Assembly: GCA_027604005.1 (NCBI GenBank)
Contig: JADGJT010000001.1
Coordinates: forward strand, 210,171 to 274,170
Length of the DNA stretch: 64,000 bases
Direction: 5' to 3'
Origin: Dinochytrium kinnereticum
Taxonomy: Eukaryota > Chytridiomycota > Chytridiomycetes > Chytridiales > Chytridiaceae
Position 1 is the first letter of the stretch, and each line of letters begins with the position of its first letter. The translations under genes were made by a program, and so were the position numbers. Under the pieces are notes generated by a model. It searched no databases. It was not told the DNA's origin and was given only the letters and a program-made list of their open reading frames with translations. This document shows, one piece after another, positions 35,758 through 46,116 of this stretch.

Positions 35758-38739
35758 TTAAATATCGACCGTGAGGTCAACCACCTTGAACTTGTTCTTG
35801 GCCTTTCCATCATTTCGCAGCCCAGCCATGTAATTCACACGCCTCGGAACGTTTGTGGATGATTCTGTGGTAGTCTGCGTGGCTTGCAACCTACGCATCA
35901 GAGAAAGAGGAAGCAAAAGAAAGTTAAGTAAAAGGTGAATTCACTCAAACAACACGAAAACCGTACTTTGGCGCGTAATGCTGTGTCTCGCTTTCCCGAC
36001 GAAAGTGGCTGAGAGCTGTTTGAGAGGAATGTGTTTTCTTGGTCTTGAGATTCACCTATTTAAATAATTTGGTTTTTTCAGTTCCTTTGCTGGTGGTAAT
36101 GAGAGGTAAAATATAGCTTACGAGCATCAACGCCTGACGACGGAGTTCCCACTCATTCCATTGGTACTTTGAATCCATTTTATTGTCGTTGATGTGAGTG
36201 TCAACCTGGGTTCCAGCCTCCGAGACCATCGGCATCTGACCTAACAGCCTCTGACGAGTAAATGATTTCGCCTAAATTTGATGAGCATCAATCGCACATG
36301 CTCAAACCCACATTTTCCAGTGCATCGACGGTGGGAAAGTAACTATAAAGGTGAAGAAGTTGAACGAGGTCGGGCATTTTTTTGGCCATCTCCAATACAC
36401 CTTCCATGTATCTGCATTGATTTAGTTTGGCGTTTTGGGTTTCGCTAACTGCTGCCCTTACCGGTCTGGGTACTTTGAAAACTCTCGCGCTGCTTCGGAA
36501 TTTGAGAATGCGAAGAGCCTGTCTCGGTATCTTAGCAATCCCAAATTTTTGTCGCCGGGCGTGACGACACCGTCTCTTCGAATTAATGTGTATGGGCAGA
36601 ATCCCTAAAAAACAGTTAGACCCTATCACATAGTAATGATGTTATGAGCTTACGCCGTATTCAACTGGGAGTTTAAAATACTGAGTGGTGTTCCCGGGAT
36701 GAATAACCTCCACAGTTTTGTTGATTATAGCGACTGCTGCCATCAGCTCTGATGCCTTCATGATGATATCCGCCTCTTTTTGGAGGGAGTTTGGTGTTGG
36801 TATTTCATGTCGAAAGAGACGAGGTAGATGCATGTTAAAACTAACCTGGAAGAATTTCCGGCTCAATTTCCTTCCTGAACGGTGCAGCAGATTCAACAAC
36901 ATCTTCAGAAATGGTGACTTCAAAGCACTAATGAAAATGTTAACTCTCGAATCCTTCCATCACAACCTTTGATTGGTAATCGATCGTGTCCAATATTCCT
37001 CTTCTAAAGGCAATAAAGAAAAGCTCGTCCATCCATTTCGTCCAGAGATTTGAGAGCGCGATGAATTGAGGCTATTTATTGGATATTTAATATGTTCGTT
37101 TTTTTTTTTTTTTTATCCCTTTCTGGTTAGTCTTCTGGAATTTGAGTGATTGTGAGCTTACATAAACTTGGTCCACAGGAACAGCAGTTTTGGCTTTGCA
37201 AGTTGATTTAAGGTCCCGAATTATTTCGTCAAAGTTTTCTCCTAGTTTTGATAGTGACTGGCGGGTCCTCTCCAGTTGTTCCTATCTATTATTAGATTTG
37301 ATGTGAAACCAACTTCTGAGAACCTGCAAGGCATCCAGGTACATCAAATACTGCCTTTTGAAGACAAGTGTGGATCTGACTCGCTCCAGCAAGGAGTTGT
37401 TAAGTTTGGGATTAACACTCTTCGCCGCTGAATCAAGAGTGGCTATTCAAAAAGATGTCAGATGTGGGCTTCACTTTAAACATCAAACCTAGATACAGCT
37501 GAATGTCGTCCTCAGTCTTTGCAGTCTGAATCCCAACCTCTGATGTCAATTCCTGTAATTCACTTGCGCATAGTTCGATGACTAAATGGATCATTTAACA
37601 GACAAAAACTTTATGATGAAAAAGGTTCACCATCATCAACTGCTTCACCGCCTTTCCCTAGTTGCTTGTTGAAAAGCCGGATACCAGTTACCAGTTGAGA
37701 TAGACCGTTTAGCTGGGCCTCCTTTTCGCCCCGTGAAAGTGAAATGAATGCTGAAAGTTCACTTTGGGGGAAGACCGATTCGAGGGCGGCTTTGATTTGA
37801 AGGAATATGAATGGATTGAGATTCGTTGATGAAAATACCAGTTGCCTCTCGGATAATGCGAATATCGGTTGGACTGCCGACGTAGCTCTTTAGAAGGATG
37901 TATGAGACTATTTTTCGATATAAGACTGTTTGTTTTTTTTTTTTGATTTTTTTTTGAGGAGGATGAATTGAGAAGTTTAAAAAGAAAAATAAGAATACTG
38001 GTGTGAAAAGTGAGGAACAAAAAAAGTGAGAACAAAAACCTTCATAGACAGCCACATTCTTTGTCTTGATCTCTGTGATTTCACGGAGAACTCCTGAACA
38101 AGATGCAATGCGGGACATCTTCTCGCGGTGAAGATAGTCGGCTTTCTCATGGGGTCAGTTATCAAATAACTGGAAAGAAGTAGGCCAAACCTTGAGCCGG
38201 GAAAGTTGTATCAAAGTAAACCTGCATTTTTACGGTTTCCATCACTGGGGAGTTGAGCTCTGTAATTTTCTCCACACACATCTGCAATGATTAACGACTC
38301 ATTTAATATCCTATTCACTTGAACTTTCATCATCCTATGAACTTACTGAGATAAGCCTCTGAACCTCCTCCTTTGAAAGCTCCCGCTCAATCCTGAAGTC
38401 ATTGCGGGGGTCAAGAACAACTGCCCTGACCACGAATGCCGCCAATGTATCCGACACAGTGTATGGTGTATGATGACTCTTTATTCCAGCAGCAAACAAA
38501 TGCTTCACCTGCGGTAACGGCGTCATGGGTGGAACAGGTGGGAGACTCGAGTCATCCCCTACTGCCTGCCTTAACGCCTCACCAGCAGCAGCACCCCCCT
38601 GATCATGGACATGATCCCCTGATTCAACCTTTGCCGGCAGCGGTGGAAGTGACGTTCTCCTCTTCTTCAGGATCCCCGTCGACTGGGCGACGATGTCGCG
38701 GATGATGTGTCGGATGATGTCCTCGCTGCTGGCTGACAT
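35758..38739 (-). CDS. CFAP206: CFAP206, axonemal radial-spoke-associated protein
   Basis: Cilia- and flagella-associated protein 206, needed at the base of radial spoke 2 in motile axonemes. Sixteen exons (38739-38347, 38281-38191, 38141-38040, 37925-37839, 37789-37631, 37581-37489, 37442-37324, 37281-37162, 37071-36967, 36927-36846, 36775-36654, 36604-36462, 36411-36312, 36271-36122, 36055-35962, 35882-35758) give about 694 residues. Recognisable segments in order: IIRHIIRDI, LAAFVVRAVVLDPRNDF, VKMQVYFD, RKIVSYILLKSYVGSPTDI, REATGALESVFPQSEL, LVTGIRLFN..GKGGEAVDD, KAKTAVPVDQV, FIALSNLWT, GFCPYTLIRRDGVVTPGD, YQWNEWELRRQAL, QTALSHFRRESETQ and the C-terminal VPRRVNYMAGLRND. The length is close to the animal protein (just over 600). 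Its presence implies a motile flagellum, as in zoospores. A few donors are non-canonical after GT (GTTGTG, GTTCTC). Confidence 0.93.
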
Positions 38740-38788
38740 GGTTGCGGGTTGTCAATGCCTGTGTGCTACCCAACTTTTTGCTGAAAGG
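38740..38788. promoter_or_regulatory. Very short divergent promoter interval between CFAP206 and the BCL7-like gene
   Basis: Only 49 bp separate the minus-strand CFAP206 ATG (38739) from the preferred BCL7-like ATG (38789). An alternative plus-strand ATG at 38738, in the same frame, would overlap the CFAP206 start. The two genes must share a bidirectional promoter or have overlapping 5' leaders. No TATA element is evident. Confidence 0.5.
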
Positions 38789-39707
38789 ATGGAAAGGGAG
38801 AGGCCGATCCGAGCTGTTGCGCAGGCGTACGTCAACAGGAACTATGCCGCCGCTGCGTCGGTTGAGCGGGACCCTTACGCTGATATTCCCTTCTGGATGC
38901 CTACGACGCGATGGTGTGCTGCTGCTGCTTGCAGTGTGGTCTGTGGTGACTGACTGGCTGTTCTATTTCTGTCTGTGCAGGGAGAAGAAGTGGGTCACGC
39001 CGTCAGCGACAAACTCAATGCCTGTTTTTGGTCAGAAGCCGTCGTCGCATCGGGCAATGGTGCTCAAATGGGTTGCTGGTGGGGTTTGCGTTTTGTCTTG
39101 GTTACTGGTTTTTTTTGAAGTTGAAATAGGGCCTTGACTGATGCTTCACTCATTGCTTAGTTCCGGGAAAGAAGCCGGAAAACTTTGAGGAAGATGACTT
39201 GAATGCTGAGGAGGAGGAAGTTAAGGCTGATGCAGAGGAGCAGGATGAAACACTGGAGGCGGTTGAAGGTTGTTGACTCTTCTGGGCAAATGATTTCTAA
39301 ACTCTTTGGCAGAGCCTGAAGATGCTCCTGCTGAAGTTACCGTTGACGAAGCATCAGCAAAAGAGGAATCAAATGAGAGAGAGGACGGACAAGGAAACGT
39401 GCGTGCCTTTTTTCCGTTCCGTAGTGACTCTTTTTTACAGAAGAAGGAGGAACTTGCCTCCATTTCCAGGAAACTTCATATGACTCTTCCACCATCGATA
39501 CGTATGGAGCTTCTCGGAAAGAACCCAGATGCTGCAACCCCCCCCAATTCCGCCGTCCCTATATCACCATCAAGAAATCAGATACAGTTCCCGCCATCAG
39601 CGTTTTCAAAAATCACTGATAATGAAGACGAGGATGCCGATGCTATGGAATCTGAAGAAACACCGGAGAACAAATCTGCTCCAGGATCCATGGATGTTGA
39701 TAACTGA
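38789..39707 (+). CDS. BCL7-like protein (candidate SWI/SNF accessory subunit)
   Basis: Exons 38789-38913, 38981-39078, 39161-39268, 39313-39398 and 39441-39707 give about 227 residues. The last intron is only 42 nt and would stay in frame if retained. The diagnostic block is RWEKKWVTPSATNSM..MVLKWV, formed across intron 1. In animal BCL7A/B/C the same RKWEKKWVTVGDTSL..KWVPV block defines the N-terminal domain. The rest is acidic and disordered (EEDDLNAEEEEVKADAEE), as in BCL7 proteins. BCL7 members are subunits of mammalian SWI/SNF (BAF) complexes. Homology is based on one short motif plus architecture, so the name is provisional. A Swi3/SMARCC gene lies upstream in the same window. Confidence 0.7.
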
Positions 39708-39823
39708 TCTTCATTATTATTTTTTTCTCTTCTTTTTTTTTTGTTGTTGTATTATTCGTGAATGTTTAGGGACATTCGCTGTAACTTTATATATATAAAT
39801 AGCAAAGGCAAAGCAGTCTTCTT

Positions 39824-40877
39824 TTACATTCGCAACCTTTTTTTTGCGGCCGCCGATGCTGCAATGTTCTTTGATTTTCCCCGCATGGTCGCAAGAGGTC
39901 GGCGGTAAGCTTTTGTCTTGGCCTCCTTTTCCCCCTGGATTTTCGTGAACTTTTTCTTCAGGTAAGACTTTGTCTCCCGGTCGGCCATCAGCTCCCCCAA
40001 AATTCCGTCCTTCCTCTCCTTCTTTGCTAACCGCGCAGAGTAGAAATCCGCGGCACTGTCCATCACCGTACCGATCTGGAAAAACTTGGGCAGCTTTCCT
40101 TTCATCGACTTGTCCGGTTTCTTATAGTGGCGTTTGGGGTCCAATGCGGCTCTTGATCTGATCACTTGGAGGTCGCGCTTGAGCTCGTCTGTCAAATCGG
40201 GGGCCTTCATGTGGAACCACCCAGCGCCAGCCGTTTCGCCCTCCTTTGCCAACTTTCACGCAAACAACATTAGAGCCATCAGGTATATGAAGGAGAATAA
40301 GATGTTAAAAAAACGAGTAAAAGCTGCAGAGAGGCGACTGAGCAAACTTGACGAACCTTCTTCTTATCCTTCTCCGTCATATCCAACCCAACCGGAAGCA
40401 CCTCTGGCTTCCGAGGGATAACTATTCTCTCAACAAGATCGGGTCTGCTCCGATCCAGACCCTTTGAGACCGCCAGATCCAGCCCAGAGGTCTTTGAGGA
40501 GCTTCCCGTGCCTTTTGCTTCAACCACATCAATCCGCGATTTATCCAGCGTCACTGGTCTCAGCTTCGACTTTTTTAGGTAGGGTGAGCTTGACGGGATC
40601 CCTGCAGAGAGCCGGATCTTGCTTTGTATACAGCGAGCGATGGGTTAGGGGCGATGCGCATTGCATGGCTGATCTTTAGTTACCCGAGAGCAGACTTTTG
40701 GCTTCTTTTGCTGGTGGTGGTGTTGGATGGCTCACTGCCGTTGTCACCGTCAAAGGAGATCTTTCCGTCCTCCCTCTCCTTCTCCTCCTCCTCCTCTGCC
40801 TGCAGCCTCCTCCTGTGCAGGTTTGCGGCCGCCTTCTCCAGCAGGAGGTCGAGGTCAGCGAGTGGTGGAGCTGGCAT
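39824..40877 (-). CDS. FCF2: Fcf2 pre-rRNA processing protein
   Basis: Nucleolar factor of the Fcf2/DNTTIP2 family, needed for early cleavages in 18S rRNA maturation. Exons 40877-40684, 40621-40357 (or 40348) and 40252-39824 give about 295 residues. The C-terminal Fcf2 core is unmistakable: GAGWFHMKAPDLTDELKRDL, RSRAALDPKRHYKKPD, KLPKFFQIGTVMDSAADFYS, RLAKKERKDGILGELMAD, YLKKKFTKIQ. The N-terminus is charged (LLLEKAAANLHRRRLQAEEE) and disordered in the middle. The acceptor of intron 1 (ACAAAG) is inferred from frame; the donor of exon 2 is ambiguous between AAG/GTTCGT and CAA/GTTTGC, which differ by three residues. Confidence 0.88.
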
Positions 40878-40905
40878 GTTTTTTCTTTTTATTGTAATAA
40901 TATAA

Positions 40906-40942
40906 TAATATGTATTATGTATTATTATTATTATTATTATGT
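40906..40942. repeat. ATT trinucleotide microsatellite
   Basis: Tandem ATT units, slightly interrupted by TATGTATT, immediately upstream of the FCF2 start codon region. Confidence 0.8.
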
Positions 40943-41027
40943 ATTGATTATTTGGATTTGGACTTGTCGCAGAGCACAAATTAAAAAGAAATAATGTACA
41001 TTATACATAGTATGTATGTATGTAATA

Positions 41028-41069
41028 CAGAATAATAATTAATAATTAATAATTAATTAATTAATTAAT
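41028..41069. repeat. AATT/AATAATT tandem repeat
   Basis: Repeated AATAATTAATAATT units changing into five AATT units; an AT-only tract of about 40 bp. Confidence 0.8.
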
Positions 41070-41095
41070 TCCAATGCTGGTGTGCAGCAGGGCCT

Positions 41096-41116
41096 CCGCA
41101 GCAGCAGCAGCAGCAG
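41096..41116. repeat. CAG trinucleotide microsatellite
   Basis: Six to seven tandem CAG/GCA units in noncoding sequence. Confidence 0.8.
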
Positions 41117-41182
41117 GGACAAGACGCGCTCTCCACCATCACGCACGCCTGCATGGCTGCTCACATCACAGACTGCGCTTGG

Positions 41183-41212
41183 CATTCATTCATTCATTCA
41201 TTCATTCATTCA
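41183..41212. repeat. CATT tetranucleotide microsatellite
   Basis: Seven tandem CATT units, followed directly by several GCCA units. Confidence 0.85.
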
Positions 41213-41277
41213 GCCTGCCAGCCAGCCAGCAACAACGACACGGCCTCAGCGGCTGCTGCAAATAAAACACACATCAC

Positions 41278-41298
41278 ATCAATCAATCAATCAATCAT
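41278..41298. repeat. AATC tetranucleotide microsatellite
   Basis: About five tandem AATC units, the last of the simple-repeat cluster. Confidence 0.8.
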
Positions 41299-42018
41299 AC
41301 CACCATCATTCTATGCAGTGCCCTATGCTCTGATGCCTTTGCAGCATGCTGATGGCTGGCGGTAGGATGCGGCGGACAGAGTGGGGATGGATCGGCAGCG
41401 AGGCCCTTGCCTAAAGGTTTTCTCGTTTTCGTCTCAAAAAAGAGCGATTTCCAGAGGAAGATTTTCTCCTGCTCAACACTCACCCACACACACACCACAC
41501 ACACGAGAGGAGCTGCTGCGAGCGAGACCACCACCGGCAATCCACCCAACGAGCTCGTTCCCCTCACCGCATCGCCGACATCACCGGTGACTACAGCTGT
41601 GCTGCTGAGGTGCTGACTTATTTATCTCTGGCGCTGGGTGCTCGCTTGCTCAGACCCTCCTCCACCATCCTCTCTCTCCAGTTCCCAGTCCACCTCACCC
41701 CGTTCCATTCACGCTCTACCTTCCCTTGGTAATCTGCCAGCTGACCGAAAACAGTGCTTTCAATTAAGACTCTAGCTGGCCTCGCGACCAGATCGAGCTA
41801 GCACACACACCATCCCGTGCTCGTCGCTGCATAGGCAGAGCAGTCGCTCGTTTTCTCAAGACATCTCGCCGTGGCTCAAGCTTTCGTGGATGTTGCCCTC
41901 TACTTTGGCAACCGCCATCACCTCTCTGCTCTGAGCCGATCACGACGGGTAAAACCGAGTCTCGGTAAAGATAAGACTTGTTGAGAAAAGAAAAAGTGAG
42001 ACCCCGTTGCATGAGTGA

Positions 42019-45000
42019 ATGCCTCCATTCAACCCAACCAAAACCAAGGCAACGGACGCACCTCAACCTCAACCTCCACCCTTCCCGTACACCCGGCCTT
42101 CGTACCCTTACTTTCCTTCCTCCTATCCCGTCGAATCCTTTGGCCACCCATTGCCACCTGGGCCTTTCGCTTGCAAAGGGCTCGGCGGCGGTCAACCCAA
42201 CTTCTACCCCTCAGCTCCCATGCTTGGGACGGATGTAGGCTTGCCCGCTGAAACCTACTGGTCAAACGTACATCACAGCTATCATTCAAGTCAGGAGCAC
42301 GTCGCCTGGGCTGAAGCGCACTACGGTGGGGCCTTGCCTCGGCGCATGCCTGACTTTGACTCAACTCCCCACCACGGTGGCCACGGCTACAACCCGCATT
42401 CTCATCTTGACATCCATCATCACTCGCTTGTTTATCACCATCACGCTGATCACCATAATCTCGCCTCCCCCTTATACCCTCCCGTGACGTCCACATCCAA
42501 CCGCAAGCAGCAATCTCCAAGTCCTCGTCCTTCATCTTCTTCCACTCGACCCTCTTCTAATATCGCGGGCAGCACGAAGGCAGATATGTCGCATGCTCCT
42601 CCTGTTACTGGTGGCGCGAGCTCGGCTCCGCGGAGGTCGATTTCCGGGCCCTCTGCGACATCGCCAGCTACCTTGACTACTCCGACGAACCCGAAGAGAA
42701 GGGTGGTTTTTGTTGACCCCGATGATTCAGAAGCGCCTTGGTGGTGGCCAGCTTTGGTATGATTTGGATCTTGATCATTTTTCAATGCCGTTAAGACTTT
42801 GTTCTTTATTCAGGTTGTGCCTCCATCTGAATTTGAAAAGTTTCGAAAGTCTGTTGATAGCGATGTCTCCGAGCCCAGGGATGGCGAATACCTCGTTTGT
42901 TACTTTGAGGACGGATCATTGTGAGTTTCAGTCTATTGACTCAAATCGGATCTAACTACCACAATTTTTGCTTTTAACGACAGTTCGGTAATCCCGGAAT
43001 CCGATGCCGTTCCTTTCAGCCCTCTCCTTCCTCCCTACACCGTCTATGTCTCCGGTCCCGACGGGCCTCGGTTTAGGGCCGATAATGCTGTGAGACTCGC
43101 TACGCAGTTTTGGGAGACTGGCATTCCTCCTCCTTCCTTTATCTGGCTTCATGATAATCCGAGCGCTGCCGCTGCCGTTGGAAGCACTCAGTTTAATGGC
43201 AAGAAGGTCGGCATTTCCGAAGGGAAGGGGACGGCGGCTAACCTAAAGAAGAGGGCGGCAGCAGCCGCCCTTAGTTCGAAGGATACTGGAGCACAGAAGA
43301 AGAGGGGTGTAGGCATAGGGTCTGGTGGGATTTTGGAGACCCAAGGGCCGCCGAGTAAGAAGCTAAAGAGGGATAACTCTTTGCCTAGCCCTGCTGGTGG
43401 GAGTGGATCTATGCCTTTTGAAAAGCATAAGAAGGTAGGGTTAATTCCGTTTGATTTGCTTTTCAGTCTCTTATATTCCTAAACGGCCGCCCTCTTTAGT
43501 CCTCAAAACATCGTCACTCGTCGGGGCATGCGACCTCGGTTTCCGTGTCTCCTCCGCCAGGGAGTAAATCATCCAAACACCGATCATCCGCCGACATTTT
43601 GGATTCTGAACAACCTTCAAGGAGCCACAGTAATTCTTCCATCGTCCCTGTTAAACGTTCGGGGTCACCTCTTTCTGGCAAATCCCTAATTGAAGGCTTT
43701 TTCCCCGCGTCTCCACTACGCGACGACACTCATACTCGGCTTCGCCGGTCTTCTGCGGACATGCATTATTCGGGCCACACCTCTTCGTCCTCGGCGAATT
43801 CACCTGTTTCCGCAACGTCCGTGCATTCAGGTTCGTCTGGCGGGCCTTTGGAACTTGCGAGGGGTAGCGCTTGTGGTGGGTGTGGCGGCGCGATTGCTGA
43901 ACCCTCTTTGGCCACTTTAGTGCCTACGCCGACACGTGCTATGTTTGGGGGTACATCTGGGAGTGGGCCTTTGCTTTTGTGTGGGCCTTGCTTGGCGAAG
44001 AGGATGGTGCAGTCACCATTGGTTGCGGTGGAGGGGGAGGAGGCGAGTGGTAGCCCGTTTGTGGGAGCTAAGGATTTGGCTGGGCTTGGTTGTAGGTTGG
44101 ATTCGTCTCAAGAAGGACGGTCTTTGGTAACGTCTTCTGGCGTCTCACTCTCTCAGGAAGCTTTGAAACCCGCCGCTGTGAGTTGTGAGCGTGATGCTTT
44201 TCTGGCTAGCGACGTTTGGATCTAAATTGTATATCGCCCTTTTCTTTTCTTTTCTATCTCTATATAGAAATCATCATTGCATCCTGTAACCTCTCCTGCC
44301 CTTGGTTCGGGCTATGCGAATGCATCCCAATCTCAGCAGCCGCCGCCGGCTCATTCACATGGTCTACAATACAACAATCATCAAGCCGGGGCGATACCCA
44401 CTCACATGCATAAGCACTATGCAGCGGCTGGACACACGCCTTCCTCTGCGGTTTACGTTGTCAGACGTTGGGGTTGGTATAATTTTTGTTTTTTCGGACG
44501 TTTTTTTTTTTTTGCGTTCTGAGGATTTTTAACATCTTTGTTCTTTTTTTTCTTTGCATTTTAGAGAGACCTGAGCCGACTCTGTTGAAGGATTTGCTTC
44601 CTGTTAGCAAGAAGAAGAGATGGATTGAGCGGTTTCAAGGTGCAGTAGTTATTTTCATTTGCTTTCTATTTTGCTAGGGGGGTTTTTTTTTTTTGGGAAC
44701 AGAAAAACTTATTATTCGTTTTTCATCGTCATGCAGCCGTTCAGAGAATGTCGAGCGTTGGGCCGCAAGCACCCTCAAGACCGGTTGTGCCTTCAAGCAA
44801 AGAACTCATCGAGCCATCCTCTGACTTTGCCGTAGCCTCGACTCTGCCTTTTGCGCAAAGCGAGAACTTGACAAGTTTGATCACGGGTGATGTGGAGGTG
44901 AGAGACGGCTTTTTACCCGCCAAGCCCGAGATGTTGGAGATGCCTGAACCTGGTTCGACCGGTTTGGACGCTGAGATGGAGGATAAAATGGATGTTTCAA

Positions 45001-45512
45001 GGTTTTCTGAAGATGGACAGGCTTCTGGGGTTGAGGTGAAGCAGGACATTGTTGGGCCCTGGAAGGATGTTGATATGGTCGACACCCAATCTGTTGGTCT
45101 TTCTGAGCCTAGGGCCGTATCGGATGAAGCCACAGGACTCACGACAGGTTTGGCGAGTGAAGACGGTGCTGTGGTGGTTCATGACGGCCCAGTTGCACCT
45201 CCTCCGCAATCTGGATCTTATCCGACTCCACCAATTGACTTGCAACAACAGCGACAGCAATCTGCTGCTCCTCAACCTTCTACACCTCCTGAGGGTGAGC
45301 AACCCGTTCATCTGTTGGATTTGAAGAGTGAGGTGCTGGAGAGAGGGCATGCTAGGGGAGAGGGGGTGATGGATGGTGAGCATTCTGTGGCAAGATCAAA
45401 TGTCGGTGAGGCGGTGGAAATGGTTGAGTCCACCGCGGGCGGGGACAAAGACGACGGTTGTGTGATTGAAGGGGGTGGTGCGGCAGAGGCGCACTCTGAT
45501 GTGAAGCAGTAG
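42019..45512 (+). CDS. PWWP-like nuclear protein with C-terminal cysteine pairs
   Basis: Seven exons (42019-42756, 42814-42920, 42984-43434, 43500-44177, 44268-44472, 44565-44639, 44737-45512) give about 1009 residues. The N-terminal ~235 residues are rich in Pro, His and Ser, with dense His clusters. A PWWP-type module follows at ~235-290, built across two introns: KRRVVFVDPDD, APWWWPALVVPPSEFEKF, GEYLVCYFEDGSFSVIPESD. PWWP domains bind methylated histone tails plus DNA, so a chromatin role is likely. Lys-rich segments (LKKRAAAAAL, AQKKRG, KKLKR) look like nuclear localisation signals. Near 43871-43995 two Cys-x2-Cys pairs (ACGGCGG and LCGPC) about 33 residues apart could bind zinc, GATA-like in spacing only loosely. 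The C-terminal half is acidic and disordered. Confidence 0.75.
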
Positions 45513-46116
45513 CATTGTTTTGTTATTCATGTTCTTCATCCTTTTTTTTTTTTTTTTTTTGACTTGCCTTGTTTCGTTATTCTTTTTCCCAGCGTTTACC
45601 CTTTTTGTTTTGTGCGTTTTTTCTTTGGGAAAGTTTGGAGAAGATGTTGGTGTTTGATTGTTTGGTGTTTTTTTTTTTTCTTGTAGTAATATTTTTATTA
45701 TTATTTTTTTTGTTCATTTCAATTGCGAGCTACTTGCCTTCACCTTTTGATGGTGTTTTGTTGAGCACGGTTCTTACTCCTTTTCTATCATTTTTATTTA
45801 AACGATTGATGACTTCCTTATCATGAATTTCTCTTTAATTTCGCAGAGTGCTGGCAAATGCCTTTTTTGTGGTTGGTTCGCGCATGGGCACAAGTGCGCC
45901 TCTGAAAATGCCCTTGAAGGTATTTTTGGGTGTAAACAAAACACCACACACCCACAAGCTCGGCTGCATCTTGCTTGCACGCATCGCCAGCAAACGACGG
46001 ATCACGACGCAAGACGAACGCTTGCAACAGATTGAGTCTGCGTGAGACTCGCTCGTCTTTTTGAAGAGAATAAATATAGAGAGGACAAGAAACAAGGGCT
46101 GTAGGCGTTGAAGGGA
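45513..46116. other. Intergenic region between the PWWP-like gene and the second PH-domain gene
   Basis: About 600 bp with long T homopolymers near 45540-45560 and 45670-45715. Frames on both strands at 45800-46080 have no recognisable features. Confidence 0.4.

Larger units (their letters stand above)
40878..42018. other. Intergenic region with a cluster of microsatellites
   Basis: About 1.1 kb between the divergent FCF2 and PWWP-like genes. It is densely packed with simple repeats (listed separately) up to about 41300, then mixed sequence holding the PWWP-like gene's leader. No gene is recognised; frames such as 41764-42195 (minus) read across leader and coding sequence and have no domain features. 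Confidence 0.5.

Noticed and set aside
40890..41300. Possible CRISPR array
   Set aside because: The repeats are contiguous mono- to tetranucleotide units with no spacers, and the genome is eukaryotic.
41764..42535. Minus-strand frames opposite the PWWP-like gene's leader and first exon
   Set aside because: They have no recognisable domain and an Arg-rich composition typical of antisense of Pro/His-rich coding sequence.
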